From the NCBI GenBank assembly GCA_016291085.1, contig JAEEVW010000009.1:40843-104842 (forward strand): a stretch of 64,000 nt of DNA. Direction: 5' to 3'. Positions within the stretch are counted from its first letter, which is position 1. The number at the start of each line of letters is the position of its first letter. Below are positions 33,204 to 41,740 of the stretch, in pieces. The notes below the pieces were generated by a model, which saw nothing but the letters and a program-made list of their open reading frames with translations, ran no database searches and was not told the origin of the DNA. This stretch comes from Prevotella sp. Lineage in GTDB: Bacteria; Bacteroidota; Bacteroidia; Bacteroidales; Bacteroidaceae. Both the position numbers and the translations under genes were made by a program.

Positions 33204-35255
33204 TCAGAAAGCGCAAAACATTCTGTCCAAAAACAGCTTCACGCCGCCCATTATCCAACATCCTGGCTGTGGTACATTACCATAATCCACATACTGATGT
33301 CCAGTCAGGTTATTGCCTTCCACGTATATAGAATAGGTATCCTTGGTCCAAGCCAGACGGGCGTCAACAACCGAGTATGGGTGATAGTTCCTGACTTCGC
33401 CATCAACGGAGGTGTACGATCCCATGCGGTCTTGCCAGCGGTAGCCTAACGTCAGGTCGAGATGCTCCAACAGACGCATCCTCAACTGTGCAGTCAACTT
33501 GTGGCGCAGATACTCCAGCGAGTATTGCGACTGCAAGTAGTCTGCTTCTTGCTTCTGCTGATGCAGATGACAGTAAGCAAGATGCAAGGTGGATGATGGA
33601 AGATGGATGATGTTTGCCAGATCCATCGAGACGCTGACTTCTTGGCCCAGCGTGTTCACCTTTGTGTGGTTCACACTCTGCCAGACGGGGTCAGCCTCTC
33701 GCGTATCCATCACCCAGTCTATCATGTTGCGAGCATGATGATAGAAGATGCTGGCCTGCGCTGTCAACCAGCGTGAGCTGTATTTTACGCCACCTTCTAC
33801 GGCTTGCATCTCCTCGGGCTTCAGGTATTTGTCAGCCTTATGTCCCCCTACACTATAGTATAGCTCTGTGAACGACGGCATGCGCAACGACGTGTTATAC
33901 GAGGCATACACCTTCCAATGGTCGCCCATTCGATAGCTGGCGTCGATGCCTGGATAGAGCGTGAAGGGCATCTCGTTCCACGTGTTCTTGACTGCCACGA
34001 AGCCTGCAGACAGCGTGAAGCGTTTCAAGAGGATGTTATGTTCTAAATGGAACGAGAGATTCGAACGGTTCAGCCCGTTTTTATAATGTCCATGCGGATT
34101 ATTCAGCGGCTCGCCTAAGTTCGTGCTGACGATGTCCTCGTTGCGGAACTCGGCACCAAAGGCCGTACGTCCTGCTACCCAGTCGAAATAGCTGTTAAGA
34201 TTAATGCCAAAGACATCGGTGCGATGGTGGTTGAAGGGCACCTTCGACTCGTCACCACGGATCAGTTCAAACCTGTCGTACGAACGGTTCCAGTAGATGC
34301 CGGGCTTGAAGTGCAGCCATCCCTCTGTTTCGCCTTGAAGAGCTGTAAACAGTTTGGTTGTCCGTTCATATTGCTCGTCGAACTTGGCACTGTAAAACGT
34401 GTTCGAGCCAAAGCCCTTGGTCGAGAGTCCTGCATGCCAGTTTAGCCGTACTTGTGCGCTTTCATAGGCTCCCTGATAGAACGCCTTGCCACCGCTATAG
34501 TCCGCATTCAAGGCTCCTGATTTGGCGCGACTATAGCCATCGCTACGGGTATAGCTGGCACTGAGGCTGTGGCTGTCTATACCTGCACGTCCAGCACCAG
34601 ACAGATAGCCAAACGAGCCACCCTCTACTCTGACTTCAGCTTTCTGACTTCTGACATCTCTCGTCACGATATTAATCGCACCAACCAGCGACGATGTGCC
34701 ATAGACACGTGCTGCGGGACCTTCCAGCACCTCGATGCGCACGATGTCCGAGACGTCGCACGGCAAGTCGAAGGCGTTGTGGCCCGTCTGTGGATCACAG
34801 ATATTGATTCCATTCAGCAGAATCGTAATCTGCTCGCTCGTGCTGCCTCTGATGCCGATATCCGTCTGGGCACCGATGGGGCCTCGCTGGCGCACGTCGA
34901 CGCCAACAGCCATCTTCAGTAAGTCGTTAATACTTTGTACTGGCGCCGCCTGAATGTCTTCGCGGCTCAGTACAGTGACCATTCTCGCTGCTTGCCCAAG
35001 TGCAAGCGGAGCGCGCGAGCCTGTCACCTCGACGTCGTCGAGTGTCGCCTCCTTTTGCATCACCTGCATGCTGTCTACGCGTTCCACATCGGTGCTGACG
35101 TGACGATGGGCGGCCGTTGCCGACTCCAACGTTGCCACGCTCAGCACACCAATGGTAACCACGCGACCCAAACAGGCAAACAAGGCATACCCCTTCCGCG
35201 TAAAATAGCGGAAGCGGAGGGCTTTGCGCTGATTGAATTGTCTCTTGTACTTCAT
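33204..35255 (-). CDS. TonB-dependent receptor, BtuB-like (second)
   Basis: The 683-residue product has a long basic N-terminus, a hydrophobic segment (VVTIGVLSVATLESATA) and a TonB-box-like ATLDDVEVTGSRAP. The plug contains QTDIGIRGSTSEQITILLNGINI and ARVYGTSSLVGAINIVT, and the barrel ends near LDRMFCAF. The plug motifs resemble BtuB/FepA-type receptors for vitamin B12 or siderophores. A TACTTTTG -7 box (35278-35285) supports the ATG at 35255 rather than a start at 35288. Unlike the receptor at 8675 it has no room for a riboswitch. A 7-bp repeat at 34629-34656 encodes RSQKAEVR in the early barrel. Confidence 0.8.
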   Translation of the reverse strand: MKYKRQFNQRKALRFRYFTRKGYALFACLGRVVTIGVLSVATLESATAAHRHVSTDVERVDSMQVMQKEATLDDVEVTGSRAPLALGQAARMVTVLSREDIQAAPVQSINDLLKMAVGVDVRQRGPIGAQTDIGIRGSTSEQITILLNGINICDPQTGHNAFDLPCDVSDIVRIEVLEGPAARVYGTSSLVGAINIVTRDVRSQKAEVRVEGGSFGYLSGAGRAGIDSHSLSASYTRSDGYSRAKSGALNADYSGGKAFYQGAYESAQVRLNWHAGLSTKGFGSNTFYSAKFDEQYERTTKLFTALQGETEGWLHFKPGIYWNRSYDRFELIRGDESKVPFNHHRTDVFGINLNSYFDWVAGRTAFGAEFRNEDIVSTNLGEPLNNPHGHYKNGLNRSNLSFHLEHNILLKRFTLSAGFVAVKNTWNEMPFTLYPGIDASYRMGDHWKVYASYNTSLRMPSFTELYYSVGGHKADKYLKPEEMQAVEGGVKYSSRWLTAQASIFYHHARNMIDWVMDTREADPVWQSVNHTKVNTLGQEVSVSMDLANIIHLPSSTLHLAYCHLHQQKQEADYLQSQYSLEYLRHKLTAQLRMRLLEHLDLTLGYRWQDRMGSYTSVDGEVRNYHPYSVVDARLAWTKDTYSIYVEGNNLTGHQYVDYGNVPQPGCWIMGGVKLFLDRMFCAF
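34629..34656 (-). repeat. 7-bp tandem repeat in the second BtuB-like gene
   Basis: TCTGACT, TCAGCTT, TCTGACT and TCTGACA: four units, in frame. Confidence 0.65.
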
Positions 35256-35324
35256 GTTCTCCCAGAATAAAACGGTGCAAAAGTACAAAATATATTCTTA
35301 ATTATGCTTTCGAAATGAAAAATA

Positions 35325-35356
35325 TTTGGTTATTTGCTCACTTAATCGTAACTTTG
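35325..35356 (+). promoter_or_regulatory. Bacteroidota promoter
   Basis: TTTG (35325-35328), a 20-nt spacer and TAACTTTG (35349-35356) lie upstream of the small membrane protein at 35388. Confidence 0.65.
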
Positions 35357-35387
35357 CAAATGAAATGAAGAAAATCATCACTTGATT

Positions 35388-35948
35388 ATGACAACCATCG
35401 AATCGACAACAACATTGAACGAGCTTCGCCGTGACTGTGCGAAGCAACAGAAAAAGGGTTTACATTTCATTCTGGCCTCCATCATTATCTGGGCCGCAAT
35501 ATGGATTGTGCATCTGACCAACCTCCCCATCGAGACGAAGAACATCCTCACCTTCTGTGTGGCTTGTCCGCTGATGCCGTTGGCTTGGATGATTTCCAAA
35601 CTCATCCACGTCGACTTTCAGGGCAAGAGCAATCCCCTCACATCGCTGGGACTGCTATTCTCCGTCAACCAGATTCTCTACATCCTCATCGCCATGTGGG
35701 TGTTCAGCGCAGTACCCGAGAAGATGCTCATGGTTTATGCCATGATTTTCGGAGCCCACCTCATGCCCTACAGCTGGCTCTACCAGTCGAAGAGCTACAT
35801 GGTGATGTCCATCGTAGTGCCCATCCTGGCACTCGTCGTAGGGCTCCTGGCTCAACCCCACGTACTGGCTGGCACCATGATAGGCATGGAGGTCGCGTTC
35901 TCACTGGCCCTGATTATGGAGAACAAAGAACTGAACGAGTCGAAATAA
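35388..35948 (+). CDS. Hypothetical polytopic membrane protein
   Basis: The 186-residue protein has a charged N-terminus (residues 1-25, LNELRRDCAKQQKKG) and about six hydrophobic segments ending in a short KELNESK tail. It resembles the DUF7010-like membrane proteins I recall, but no functional motif is visible. The ATG at 35388 is chosen over an in-frame TTG at 35382. It has its own promoter and is followed by a repeated leader element and the rSAM/lipoprotein pair, with which no functional connection is evident. Confidence 0.65.
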   Translation: MTTIESTTTLNELRRDCAKQQKKGLHFILASIIIWAAIWIVHLTNLPIETKNILTFCVACPLMPLAWMISKLIHVDFQGKSNPLTSLGLLFSVNQILYILIAMWVFSAVPEKMLMVYAMIFGAHLMPYSWLYQSKSYMVMSIVVPILALVVGLLAQPHVLAGTMIGMEVAFSLALIMENKELNESK

Positions 35949-36030
35949 CATCATTTAACGCTTCAGCGTGCAGTATTTCTTCATTTTTTAAGTTTAATGA
36001 TGTAGAAAATGATAAAATTTGCACGCAAAT
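35941..36030 (+). repeat. Repeated promoter/leader element, copy 1
   Basis: CGAAATAACATCATTTAACG, GCTTCAGCGTGCAGTATT and AAAATTTGCACGCA are shared with copies at 40040-40134 and 41070-41152. GCGTGCA and TGCACGC can pair, as can CATCATTTAA and TTTAATGATG. It precedes the rSAM-associated lipoprotein gene. Confidence 0.85.
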
Positions 36031-36078
36031 AAGATAAGTATACGATAGCAACAACTATTCTTTAATAAATAAAAGAAC

Positions 36079-36564
36079 ATGAAAGTAAGATTTACCCGTT
36101 GGTACAATGCCGTTTTGACAGCCCTGCTGTCGATGCTGGGCTATGGATGTTCTTCAACTGAAGAACCGTTGGACATGTATGGATCCCCAGCAGAGTATGG
36201 CACTCCTCACGCCGACTACATCTTCAAAGGCACCATCAAGGACGAGGCTGGTTCTCCTGTCCAAGGCATCAAGACATCATTGAAAGCAGTCTTTGAGGAC
36301 AACAACAAGCAATATGTCGAGGGGCTGGACTCAGTACAGTCTGATGCATCAGGCAATTACCAGTTGGAATACACTGGCATGAGTCACCGCGCCCTTAAGA
36401 TCATCGTCGAGGACACAGACGGCGAGGCCAATGGCGGTGAATTCCTCAGCGACACCCTTGATATCGACTTCGACAAGGCGGTAAAGGTAAAGGAGGGAAG
36501 CGGACATTGGTATCAAGGTGAATTCGAGGTTTCTCAGGATGTCAAACTGAAGAAGAAGCCATGA
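36079..36564 (+). CDS. rSAM-associated putative lipoprotein
   Basis: The 161-residue protein starts MKVRFTRWYNAVLTALLSML with a lipobox Cys at about residue 24 (GYGCSS). It then carries EYGTPHADYIFKGTIKDEAG, a beta-sandwich-like carboxypeptidase-regulatory fold. It matches my recollection of the lipoprotein partner (TIGR04134 type) of the rSAM/lipoprotein system in Bacteroidetes. The downstream radical SAM gene overlaps it by 4 bp (ATGA). The lipoprotein is probably the substrate or partner of that enzyme. Which residue, if any, is modified is unknown. Confidence 0.8.
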   Translation: MKVRFTRWYNAVLTALLSMLGYGCSSTEEPLDMYGSPAEYGTPHADYIFKGTIKDEAGSPVQGIKTSLKAVFEDNNKQYVEGLDSVQSDASGNYQLEYTGMSHRALKIIVEDTDGEANGGEFLSDTLDIDFDKAVKVKEGSGHWYQGEFEVSQDVKLKKKP

Positions 36565-37643
36565 AGCCCACGCCCCTGAGCCTTCGCAAGAAATTGGCCC
36601 TTGAGCTTTGGCGACAGAAGGAAAACATCGTGCGCGAGGAGCATCCCCTGAAACAGTTGTTTTGGGAATGTACCTTGCGCTGCGACCTGAAATGCCGTCA
36701 TTGTGGCAGCGACTGCAAGATGCAGTCCGAAAGCAAAGACATGCCGAAGGATGACTTTTTGCACGTGCTCGACAGCATTGCCGCCAAGACCGATCCCCAC
36801 AAGGTATTTGTCATCATCTCCGGAGGCGAGCCCCTGATGCGTCGCGACATCGAGGAATGCGGCAGGGCCATTTACGAGAAAGGCTTCCCGTGGGGAATGG
36901 TAACCAATGCGCTGCATCTTACTCCCCAACGGTGGCAAGGGCTGCTACAGGCAGGCATCCACACGATGACCATCAGTCTCGACGGATTGGAGGAAGATCA
37001 TAATTGGATGCGAGGCAACGAACAGAGCTTCCAAATGGTGAGTCAGGCCATCGACATGCTCGTCAGGACAGAGGGCTTCGTCTTCGATATTGTTACCTGC
37101 GTGAATCGTCGAAACTATCCGAAGCTCGACGATATCAAGGAGTTTCTGATTTCGAAGGGTGTCAAGCGTTGGCGGCTTTTCACCATCTTCCCCGTAGGCC
37201 GTGCTGCCCTCGACCCTGATATGCGACTGACTAACGAAGAGTTCCGTGGGGTCTTCGATTATATCAAGAAGGTACGCGAAGAAGGTCGAATCCGTGCTGA
37301 CTATGGTTGCGAAGGATTCCTTGGCAATTATGAGGGCGAGGTACGAAGCCGTCTGTTCTCCTGTCAGGCAGGAGTGACGGTTGGCTCAGTCATGTCCGAC
37401 GGTTCTATTGCTGCCTGTGCCAGCATTCGTGCCGACTATAATCAGGGCAACATCTACGAAGACGACTTCATGGAAGTCTGGGAAAACCGCTATCACCCCT
37501 ATCGCAACCGCGAATGGATGAAGAAGGACGAATGCGCCCAATGTAAGTACTTCCGCTACTGTCGAGGCAACGGCATGCATTTGCGCGATGGCGACGGCAA
37601 ACTCCTGCTTTGCCACCTCCACCGCCTGCAAGAAACTGACTGA
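36561..37643 (+). CDS. Radical SAM/SPASM enzyme of an rSAM/lipoprotein system
   Basis: The 360-residue protein carries the radical SAM cluster motif CDLKCRHC near residue 42, the GGEPL motif (VFVIISGGEPLMRR), and a C-terminal SPASM-type domain with cysteines in FSCQAGVTVGSVM, SIAACASI, DECAQCKYFRYCRG and LLLCHLHR. Enzymes of this class (TIGR04133 type) sit next to a dedicated lipoprotein in Bacteroidetes and are thought to modify it or a related protein. The overlap with the lipoprotein gene supports coupled expression. The reaction is not known. Confidence 0.88.
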   Translation: MKPTPLSLRKKLALELWRQKENIVREEHPLKQLFWECTLRCDLKCRHCGSDCKMQSESKDMPKDDFLHVLDSIAAKTDPHKVFVIISGGEPLMRRDIEECGRAIYEKGFPWGMVTNALHLTPQRWQGLLQAGIHTMTISLDGLEEDHNWMRGNEQSFQMVSQAIDMLVRTEGFVFDIVTCVNRRNYPKLDDIKEFLISKGVKRWRLFTIFPVGRAALDPDMRLTNEEFRGVFDYIKKVREEGRIRADYGCEGFLGNYEGEVRSRLFSCQAGVTVGSVMSDGSIAACASIRADYNQGNIYEDDFMEVWENRYHPYRNREWMKKDECAQCKYFRYCRGNGMHLRDGDGKLLLCHLHRLQETD

Positions 37644-37665
37644 ACATTTACCCTCCCCACGACTC

Positions 37666-38871
37666 CTATTTGGTTGTTAACTTACTGAATTGATTTCCAT
37701 TTCCCAAATTCAGTCTGATTCCTACTTGCAGCGTCCAATTGAAGGGTTGGTCCTTGAAGAAGTTCTTTACCTTGCTGTTGTTCTTCAGATAATAGCGCAG
37801 GCCAGGTTCTGCATAGATGCCTACGAGGGGAATGATGTTGTATTCAATACCAATACTCCCACCTAATGACCACTGAGGATGATCGTATCTGGTCTGCACG
37901 TCAACGCCTTCTTTATTTGTTTTGGCATTGAAATTCCAGTCAATCTGTGCCCCTGCTGAGGCGTAGGCCTTCCAGCCTTTGCCTTTCCATACGCTATACT
38001 GCACGTTGAGGGGAACGCCCACGTAGTCCAGATGCTGTTCGGTAGTGATTGGGGTGTAGCTGAGGACGTTGACAAACTGGGAGTTCAGACGCGTGTAGAC
38101 AAGTCCCGTGCTCAGTGTCCAGTGTGAGGACAGGGGATAGCTGAGGGTGAGGCCAAAGCTGATGGGGTGCGAGTGATGCTGGCGTTCCTCGTAGCCTACC
38201 AACCAGATAGGCTCAGAGCTTGAAGCGCCACGTGTTGGGAGATAGTCGCTGAAGTCGAAACGACTGGCCATCTCTGGACTCATTTGAACACTATTCGTGC
38301 GGCGATAAGCCATCAATCCGTTGTTAGCCATCAGGCCTATGCTCACTGCCTTGTGTTTCTTGGCAGGCTTGGAGAATGGAGAATCCTGAGCGTCTAGGCG
38401 AGGGGGCAAATCCTTTTGGGGCTGCTCTTGTCTGGGCAACTCTTGCTGGGCCACTTCTTCTTGAGCCTGTGCTTGATGAACCACTTCTTGCTGAACCTGT
38501 TCTTGTTTCGACTGCTCTTGCTGAGCCGGTAAGGAATAAACGGACGGGATTCCGGCCCCTTGAACAATCGCTTTGCTAAGTTCCTGTTGCTTTTTTGCAA
38601 AGAGTTCGTTGGAGGATTCTGCAAGCTGTTCGTTAGACGTTTTAGCCAATTGTTCGCTGGGCGGTTGCTGACTTGGCCATAGCCACCATCCAATCCCCGA
38701 AAGCAGTGCAATGAGGGCAGCAACACTTGCCCAACGTTGCCAAAGGGTCACTACGACGTTGCGCTGCTGGGGCAGGCGTTGCTCAATGTCGGCCCACAGT
38801 CCTTCCGGAGCTCGTAGCTCGTAGTCGGCCAATTGCTCGCGGAGTTGTTCTGTCCAGTCTTTCTTCGTCAT
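37666..38871 (-). CDS. Anti-sigma-like protein fused to an outer-membrane beta-barrel domain
   Basis: The 401-residue protein has a short cytoplasmic N-terminus (MTKKDWTEQLREQLADYELR), one membrane helix (residues ~46-66) and a long Q/E-rich linker (residues ~70-155). The linker includes the near-repeats EQLAKTSN, EQLAESSN and ELFAKKQ. A C-terminal PorT-like beta-barrel follows (residues ~175-401, ending QVGIRLNLGNGNQFSKL). The protein would therefore reach from the inner membrane through the periplasm to the outer membrane. Its start overlaps the stop of the upstream sigma factor by 4 bp, so it probably acts as that sigma factor's regulator. Confidence 0.8.
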   Translation of the reverse strand: MTKKDWTEQLREQLADYELRAPEGLWADIEQRLPQQRNVVVTLWQRWASVAALIALLSGIGWWLWPSQQPPSEQLAKTSNEQLAESSNELFAKKQQELSKAIVQGAGIPSVYSLPAQQEQSKQEQVQQEVVHQAQAQEEVAQQELPRQEQPQKDLPPRLDAQDSPFSKPAKKHKAVSIGLMANNGLMAYRRTNSVQMSPEMASRFDFSDYLPTRGASSSEPIWLVGYEERQHHSHPISFGLTLSYPLSSHWTLSTGLVYTRLNSQFVNVLSYTPITTEQHLDYVGVPLNVQYSVWKGKGWKAYASAGAQIDWNFNAKTNKEGVDVQTRYDHPQWSLGGSIGIEYNIIPLVGIYAEPGLRYYLKNNSKVKNFFKDQPFNWTLQVGIRLNLGNGNQFSKLTTK

Positions 38872-39413
38872 AGCTTGTTGTTCTTTAGATAGTTGTTGAT
38901 GCGTTTGGCGAGCTCCTTTTTTGCTCTTGCGTATTGCGAGGTAGAGGTTCCGGGCGCAATGCCTAACAGTCGGGCTATTTCTTTGTGCGACAGTTGCTCG
39001 AAGACATAGAGATTGAGAACCATCCTATAGCCTAGTGGCAACTGACTGATGAGTCGCCAGAGCACGTCTGGCGGCACGCGCCCTACGTCAGGCTCTTCTT
39101 CCTCTTCAGACTCGTCAGGCAGAAGGTCTGTCGTTTGGAAGCGTTCATGACGTTTGACGTAGTCGACGGCCTGATGCACTACAATGCTGGTGACCCACGC
39201 CTTGAGCGATCCTTCGCCCCGATAGTTAAAATGGTCCAGCGAGGTGAGTATCTTAACAAACGAGTCCTGTACGACATCGCGGGCATCTTCCTGATTGGCA
39301 ACATACCGTAATGCAATGGCCATAGTCCGACCAGCAAAGCGTTCGTAGAGGCGACGCTTAGCCTCCCGTTCTCCGCCACGTATTGCGTTTAGCAGTTGCT
39401 GCTCAGTTTCCAA
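38868..39413 (-). CDS. ECF-type RNA polymerase sigma factor (second)
   Basis: The 181-residue protein has region 2 in LYERFAGRTMAIALRYVANQ and DVVQDSFVKILTSLDHF, and region 4 in QLPLGYRMVLNLYVFEQLSH followed by KEIARLLGIAPGTSTSQYAR. An acidic linker (DESEEEEEPD) joins them. It is translationally coupled to the membrane/beta-barrel fusion that follows. It differs from the sigma factor at 28606, which pairs with a FecR-type protein. The target promoters are unknown. Confidence 0.9.
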   Translation of the reverse strand: METEQQLLNAIRGGEREAKRRLYERFAGRTMAIALRYVANQEDARDVVQDSFVKILTSLDHFNYRGEGSLKAWVTSIVVHQAVDYVKRHERFQTTDLLPDESEEEEEPDVGRVPPDVLWRLISQLPLGYRMVLNLYVFEQLSHKEIARLLGIAPGTSTSQYARAKKELAKRINNYLKNNKL

Positions 39414-39418
39414 GGCTT

Positions 39419-40036
39419 TTATTTCAGTCGTTTTGTACTAACAAGCAACATCGTCAGCGCTGGCTCGAAGGTCTGGGTAGCGATGACGGAATCATCCGAA
39501 AGACTATAAACTTGAAGCTTATCTATAGTCCATTTCATAGTCCACTGGTCCGTGTCGTGTTCATAGGTTCCGTCAATCATACAAGCAAGATGTATAGAAT
39601 ACACCTCCTCACCATTCCTTATGTTGTATTTCGTATCAAAGGAATCGCTGGCAAATGCCCCAGGAATGGTGTTATAATTGATATTATTATAGAATGTTGT
39701 AGAAGTGTTGTATCCGAGATTTTGAAGGGGAAGGTACATCTCGTTAAAATCATTTGCGGGAAGATTCCATTGATCGATGGGAAGCACATCCTTCAACAGC
39801 ACTTGGTTAGGCATGTGCCAAACTCTGATACCGCCATCATAGAAATAGTCAAATTTGGTGTTGTCTATCACCATACGGTCTACCACCCAGTTCGCTTCAT
39901 AAGTGACTTGGGGTAATGACATATTCACATTTGCCTGTAAGTTTTGTTTGTCTTCTTCTTTAGTACAAGCAGTTAACAGACAGATGGCCAAGTCTGCCAT
40001 CAGGGCGACGGCTACCCATAATATATTCTTCTTCAT
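39419..40036 (-). CDS. Hypothetical lipoprotein
   Basis: The 205-residue product MKKNILWVAVALMADLAICL has a lipobox Cys (LLTACTKEED). The rest is a beta-rich domain without a recognised family. The ATG at 40036 lies 3 nt after the TTTGCACGCA end of the repeated leader element; a start at 40057 would translate the promoter box. It ends 5 bp before the sigma factor start (39413) and may be transcribed with it. Confidence 0.7.
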   Translation of the reverse strand: MKKNILWVAVALMADLAICLLTACTKEEDKQNLQANVNMSLPQVTYEANWVVDRMVIDNTKFDYFYDGGIRVWHMPNQVLLKDVLPIDQWNLPANDFNEMYLPLQNLGYNTSTTFYNNINYNTIPGAFASDSFDTKYNIRNGEEVYSIHLACMIDGTYEHDTDQWTMKWTIDKLQVYSLSDDSVIATQTFEPALTMLLVSTKRLK

Positions 40037-40039
40037 ACT

Positions 40040-40134
40040 GCGTGCAAATTTAATCATTTCCTACATAATAAAACCGAGATATGAAAAAATACTGCACGCT
40101 GAAGCGTTAAATGATGTTATTTCGTATATCGCAG
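40040..40134 (-). repeat. Repeated promoter/leader element, copy 2
   Basis: On the reverse strand it shares CGAAATAACATCATTTAACG, GCTTCAGCGTGCAGTATT and a consensus -7 box TAAATTTG followed by CACGCAGT and the lipoprotein ATG at 40036. Confidence 0.85.
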
Positions 40135-40275
40135 GGTGGCCACGATATACAGAGCCACCTTCTTTGTGCCATTCGAATAGTTCCTTTATGTCATCCAGAT
40201 AGGGCCTTATAGGGTACAGGCCCCGTCCGAACGCGGCACGAGAGCCGTCCCGGCAGGGACTGAGAAGCCTTCTCG

Positions 40276-40341
40276 CAACCGTTTGCGTTAGCCCAAACAA
40301 CCGTTCTCGTTAGCCCAAACGACCGTTCGCGTATACGCAAA
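40276..40341 (+). repeat. 22-bp tandem repeat, three units
   Basis: Three units: the first two begin CAACCGTT, differ at two or three bases and share CGTTAGCCCAAA; the third begins CGACCGTTCGCGTATACGC. The period is exactly 22. Confidence 0.8.
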
Positions 40342-40521
40342 AGCTATCACCGGGTTTTTGAAGGGGGGCACTGTTGGGGCGGGGTTGGGCACAGTTTTTA
40401 GCCAACTATGCCCCCTCAGATTTCCTTTGTGCAAAGGTATTTTCGGAGAAAAGGGGCGCGGGGGGCTATGTTTTTTTTAGTATTATGGTGTAACAGAATG
40501 CCATGTCCCCACGAGTTTTAA

Positions 40522-41067
40522 CTAGACGTCATAATCGATATGACTGCTTACCTTGCCGGCTTTTTGCAGTATCTGGTACATTAGCTGCATGCCACGTACT
40601 TGCTGTGAAGTGGGATTACCCTCTACTTTCCCGTCTTGACTGACAATAGTTGTCTTGCCAAGGTCATATCTGGCCATACCGCTCGTGTTCGAATAGACAT
40701 GGCAGAAGGTCAGCCCACTTGGAAGGTAGCTGGAGATTGCACTATTAAGTTTGGCATCGAACAGGAAAGTGCCTTCTGAATAGAATTGGATGACGTACTG
40801 AGTCGGTATCGGATATGCTTTCGAGTCAATCGGCCCTGTATTCTTCAGCTTGAACTCGCCAGTCTCAGGATTCACGGCAACGATGTTGTCGAGCGTCAGC
40901 ACATAATCGCTAGGGGTAATGTCAATCAACTGTGCCTCTGCAGGCTTGATAATAGCATAAAGAGAGGTCGATGAAACAACAATGTCGTCATCTTCGCTGT
41001 TGCAGCTGCTCAGTCCTGCCGTTATCAGAAGCAGGATACCTATCCATAAGAACCAATTCTTCTTCAT
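40522..41067 (-). CDS. Hypothetical lipoprotein
   Basis: The 181-residue product MKKNWFLWIGILLLITAGLS has a lipobox Cys (LSSCNSEDDD) followed by an acidic surface-export-like stretch. The body is beta-rich and without a recognised family. Like the gene at 39419 it starts directly after a copy of the repeated leader element, so the two probably share regulation. A start at 41088 would include the promoter box. Confidence 0.7.
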   Translation of the reverse strand: MKKNWFLWIGILLLITAGLSSCNSEDDDIVVSSTSLYAIIKPAEAQLIDITPSDYVLTLDNIVAVNPETGEFKLKNTGPIDSKAYPIPTQYVIQFYSEGTFLFDAKLNSAISSYLPSGLTFCHVYSNTSGMARYDLGKTTIVSQDGKVEGNPTSQQVRGMQLMYQILQKAGKVSSHIDYDV

Positions 41068-41069
41068 AT

Positions 41070-41152
41070 TGCTTGCAAATTTAATCATTTTCTACATCAT
41101 AAACCATCAAAACGAAGGAATACTGCATACAGAAGCGTTAAATGACGTTAAT
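41070..41152 (-). repeat. Repeated promoter/leader element, copy 3
   Basis: Shares ATTTAACGCTTC, GATGTAGAAAATGATTAAAT and TTTGCAAGCA with the other copies; the GCGTGCA/TGCACGC pairing is lost here (GTATGCA versus TGCAAGC). Confidence 0.8.
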
Positions 41153-41220
41153 TCTGCCGTTTTCCATGCAAGGTTTCTGAGTTTTTGTGTTTACTTTGTA
41201 GAAACAATAATATTATAACA

Positions 41221-41652
41221 ATGAAAAAGGCTTTTTATTTACTTTTATGCTGTATGCTGGCCGTATTTTTAGGTGCCTGCGAAAGTAGCAGCGATGACGA
41301 TGAAGTATATGGCGAGGGACTGACTGGAAAATGGGACTTAGTGGAACTACAGAACGGTCCTGAAGGATCCTGTAGGGGCGACTATGTCAGGCGGTTTCCA
41401 TCTGGCGCTGTCACTATTGAACTGAAGGAAAACGGCAAGATCATTTTCAACTATAGCGACGGAAAAAGCGAAACCCTTGACTATTCTATTCCAGAGAATC
41501 AAGAGCAATATGGTTCCATTTATCCTGTCATGAAGATTGATGAAGTGCCTTTTGGTTATGTCATCGAAGGCAACAGGCTCAAACTCCATTATCACGGTAT
41601 GTATCTATGCGACCACATCCCAGCAACATTCGTGTTTAAACGAACCAGATAA
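41221..41652 (+). CDS. Lipocalin-like hypothetical lipoprotein
   Basis: The 143-residue product MKKAFYLLLCCMLAVFLGAC has an SpII Cys (FLGACESSSDDDE) and an acidic tail after it, then GLTGKWDLVELQNGPEG and several beta strands ending TFVFKRTR. The TGKWxL opening is typical of small lipocalin-like domains in Bacteroidetes. The ligand is unknown. The ATG at 41221 is the first consistent with the signal peptide. It is divergent from the lipoprotein at 40522. Confidence 0.7.
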   Translation: MKKAFYLLLCCMLAVFLGACESSSDDDEVYGEGLTGKWDLVELQNGPEGSCRGDYVRRFPSGAVTIELKENGKIIFNYSDGKSETLDYSIPENQEQYGSIYPVMKIDEVPFGYVIEGNRLKLHYHGMYLCDHIPATFVFKRTR

Positions 41653-41740
41653 AGTTTAAGCAACAGGGGAAAATCGGGGAGGATTCTGAAGTGAACCCCA
41701 AATTTCAAAAATATTGAATCAAATAAGCGAATAAAAGACG

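Larger units (their letters stand above)
40037..40521. other. 485-bp non-coding gap with stacked repeats
   Basis: From left to right it holds the repeated leader element (40040-40134), a hairpin GTATATCG/CGATATAC (40124-40150), three 22-bp units (40276-40341), an inverted GGGGGGCA/TGCCCCCT (40363-40416) and a leftward -7 box TACCTTTG (40432-40439). The leftward 79-codon frame at 40061-40300 runs through these repeats and is not convincing as a gene. A leftward RNA starting near 40425 is possible. Confidence 0.6.

Noticed and set aside
40061..40300. 79-codon leftward frame in the repeat gap
   Set aside because: Runs through 22-bp units and the leader element; no family resemblance.
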